DNA from: an uncultured Rheinheimera sp.
Lineage (GTDB): Bacteria > Pseudomonadota > Gammaproteobacteria > Enterobacterales > Alteromonadaceae
Direction of reading: 5' to 3'
Assembly (NCBI GenBank): GCA_943913835.1
Contig: CALTZU010000003.1
Coordinates: 1-64,000, forward strand
Length of the DNA: 64,000 bases
Shown piece by piece: positions 62,808 to 64,000 of this stretch; position 1 is the stretch's first letter; each line of letters begins with the position of its first letter. The notes under the pieces are model-generated. The model saw only the letters and a list, made by a program, of their open reading frames with translations, was not told where the DNA came from and searched no databases. Position numbers and translations under genes: made by a program.

Positions 62808-63295
62808 GACAACTGCAATTTGCCACGCCTTTAGGGCCTTTGGTGGTGACAGCCAATGCCAGGGGCATAGAGTCGGTGCTGTTCAGAGACAACTCACAAG
62901 CGCCGGATCAGAGCAACGATATGTTGTTGCACGACTGCAAAGCTCAGTTTGATGCTTATTTCGCAGGCACATTGCAGCGGTTTGACTTGCCTCTGGCAGC
63001 AGTGGGCACTGACTTTCAACAAGCCGTTTGGCAGCAACTTAGTAAAATCCCTTTTGCAGAGCTTCGCAGCTACAGCCATATTGCTCAGGCGTTGAATAAC
63101 CCAAAAGCAGTTCGGGCTGTAGGTGCTGCCAATGGCAGAAACCCTCTGACCATTATTGTGCCCTGCCACAGAGTGATAGGCGCCAATGGTACTTTAACTG
63201 GCTACGCTGGAGGCTTAGAGCGCAAAGAGTGGCTGCTCAAACATGAGCAAAATACCGCTTTAGCTCTGGGTTTATTTCAGCTGGAGGCCCATTAA
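62804..63295 (+). CDS. ogt: Methylated-DNA-protein-cysteine methyltransferase
   Basis: 163 aa. Active-site IIVPCHRVIGANG with nucleophile Cys, preceded by FQQAVWQQLSKIPFAELRSYSHIAQALNNPKAVRAVGAANGRNP, the DNA-binding HTH, and followed by GYAGGLERKEWLLKHE. It transfers O6-methyl/O4-methyl groups to itself. The ATG overlaps the Ada-AlkA stop (ATGA), so the two together supply what E. coli splits over ada, alkA and ogt. Confidence 0.94.
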   Translation: MRQLQFATPLGPLVVTANARGIESVLFRDNSQAPDQSNDMLLHDCKAQFDAYFAGTLQRFDLPLAAVGTDFQQAVWQQLSKIPFAELRSYSHIAQALNNPKAVRAVGAANGRNPLTIIVPCHRVIGANGTLTGYAGGLERKEWLLKHEQNTALALGLFQLEAH

Positions 63296-63345
63296 TCCGT
63301 AGGGGCGAACTTTATGGTCGCCCTTATAAATAATTTCCCTACGTC

Positions 63346-63457
63346 ATTGATGTTGCAGCGCGACGGCAAGAGATCGAATCACCGGGAGCATAGTTCTCTA
63401 TGCGACTGGGGTGAGAGCACGCAGCCAACAAAGCTGCAGCTTCAAGGACGACGGGGA
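63346..63457 (+). repeat. Dispersed intergenic palindromic repeat, copy D
   Basis: Plus-strand copy: ATTGATGTTGCAGCGCGACGGCAAG, a compact hairpin GCATAG-TTCT-CTATGC with CACCGGGAGCAT/TGCGACTGGGGTGAG around it, then CAGCCAACAAAGCTGC-AGC-TTCAAGGACGACGGG. The hairpin is the best formed of the four copies. It lies 107 bp before the second pirin gene. Confidence 0.85.
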
Positions 63458-63563
63458 ATCATTCAAATTTTTCGAACAGTGCCTACAAAACAATCCGCTA
63501 TTGCTTCGGTAAAAGAGCTGTTTTAATAAGCCTATCAACCCACTCCTATCAGGTGAAATAAAC

Positions 63564-64000
63564 ATGACAGCCCGTACTTTAAAACAACTGATCCCCGCCA
63601 TGCTGGCCTCCGATGGTGCTGGCGTAAAAATTAAACGTAGTCTGGGCCAAAGCCAGGGCGTAAGACTGGACCCCTTTTTAATGCTGGACGCTTTTGGCTC
63701 CGACAAAGCAGATGACTATATTGCAGGCTTTCCTCCCCACCCACACCGTGGTTTTGAAACTGTGACCTACATGCTTGACGGCCATATGCTGCATGAAGAT
63801 CATCTTGGCAATCAGGGCCATTTAACCAGTGGTGGTTTGCAGTGGATGACTGCAGGTCGTGGCATTATTCACTCTGAAATGCCGCAACAGGAGTCTGGCC
63901 TGATGCGTGGTTTCCAGTTGTGGATTAATTTACCTGCAGCGGAAAAAATGAAAGAAGCAGCTTATGTCGATATTCCTGCTACGGATATTCCATTGCTGCA
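63564..64000 (+). CDS. Pirin-family protein, N-terminal part
   Basis: The gene runs off the window after about 145 codons. AGGTGA stands 7 bases before the ATG. The classic pirin N-domain is clear: KRSLGQSQGVRLDPFLMLDAFG, GFPPHPHRGFETVTYMLDG, and GLQWMTAGRGIIHSEMPQQ with metal ligands His, His, His and Glu. It differs from the YhhW-like pirin at 6500 and is closer to the canonical (human pirin/PhpA-like) branch. Its role is likely oxidative or aromatic metabolism control. Confidence 0.92.
   Translation, partial: MTARTLKQLIPAMLASDGAGVKIKRSLGQSQGVRLDPFLMLDAFGSDKADDYIAGFPPHPHRGFETVTYMLDGHMLHEDHLGNQGHLTSGGLQWMTAGRGIIHSEMPQQESGLMRGFQLWINLPAAEKMKEAAYVDIPATDIPLL

Noticed and set aside
63314..63526. 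70-codon plus-strand frame before the second pirin
   Set aside because: Consists largely of repeat copy D.
1..64000. CRISPR arrays, tRNA/rRNA genes, prophage or insertion sequences
   Set aside because: No spacer-repeat arrays, no recognisable tRNA or rRNA sequence and no transposase or integrase frames were seen.

Overview
The window looks like a chromosomal segment of a free-living aquatic gammaproteobacterium close to Rheinheimera/Alishewanella. This is inferred from gene content and protein style: Alteromonadales-type hypotheticals, several PAS chemoreceptors, many TTG/GTG starts, moderate GC. No rRNA, tRNA, CRISPR, prophage, integrase or transposase gene was seen. The only mobile-like DNA is a family of four short, palindromic, non-coding intergenic repeats.

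Left part (1-15 kb): the 3' end of an error-prone polymerase gene (dnaE2/imuC), a voltage-gated K+ channel, an Na+/solute symporter overlapping a HAD phosphatase, a YhaJ-like LysR regulator divergent from a DoxX protein and a YhhW-like pirin (a likely quinone/electrophile response unit), two soluble PAS chemoreceptors flanking a lipoprotein esterase, an EamA exporter, two envelope hypotheticals, and acpH and sixA overlapping tail to tail. Middle (15-34 kb): rraB, a YebC-family gene, yjjX, an FMN reductase, a membrane GGDEF enzyme, an unusual cold-shock-like/TM/excalibur protein, ahpCF, a lytic transglycosylase, a beta-repeat lipoprotein, yjdF, and RNA modification genes (yfiF, rlmJ, rlmA; rlmC lies further right). 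It also holds an S1/P1 nuclease, a REC plus helical-repeat protein, and a large soluble protein made of two duplicated cache-like halves.

Centre-right (34-48 kb): a non-coding stretch with strong hairpins, an HD-like hypothetical, a beta-lactamase-family hydrolase, a GGCT-like protein and ygjP, an ECF sigma/putative anti-sigma pair behind a TonB gene, a GAF-containing PilB/GspE ATPase, an Aer-like receptor, rlmC, a dienelactone-hydrolase-like enzyme, a SIMPL protein and two paralogous mini-lipoproteins.

Right part (48-64 kb): the most striking locus is a three-gene operon encoding a TonB-dependent receptor, a secreted metallophosphoesterase and a two-domain beta-propeller phytase. Opposite it lie a degenerate GGDEF membrane protein and an AraC regulator joined by a GTGA overlap. 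The intergenic region carries a near-perfect PhoB box (54789-54806). I read this as a phosphate-starvation phytate/organophosphate scavenging system. It is followed by a CheY-like protein, a HopJ-like protein, a Ca-binding-like protein, a CrsR/HsbR-type PP2C plus STAS module, an Ada-AlkA fusion coupled to a DNA-alkyltransferase, and the start of a second pirin.
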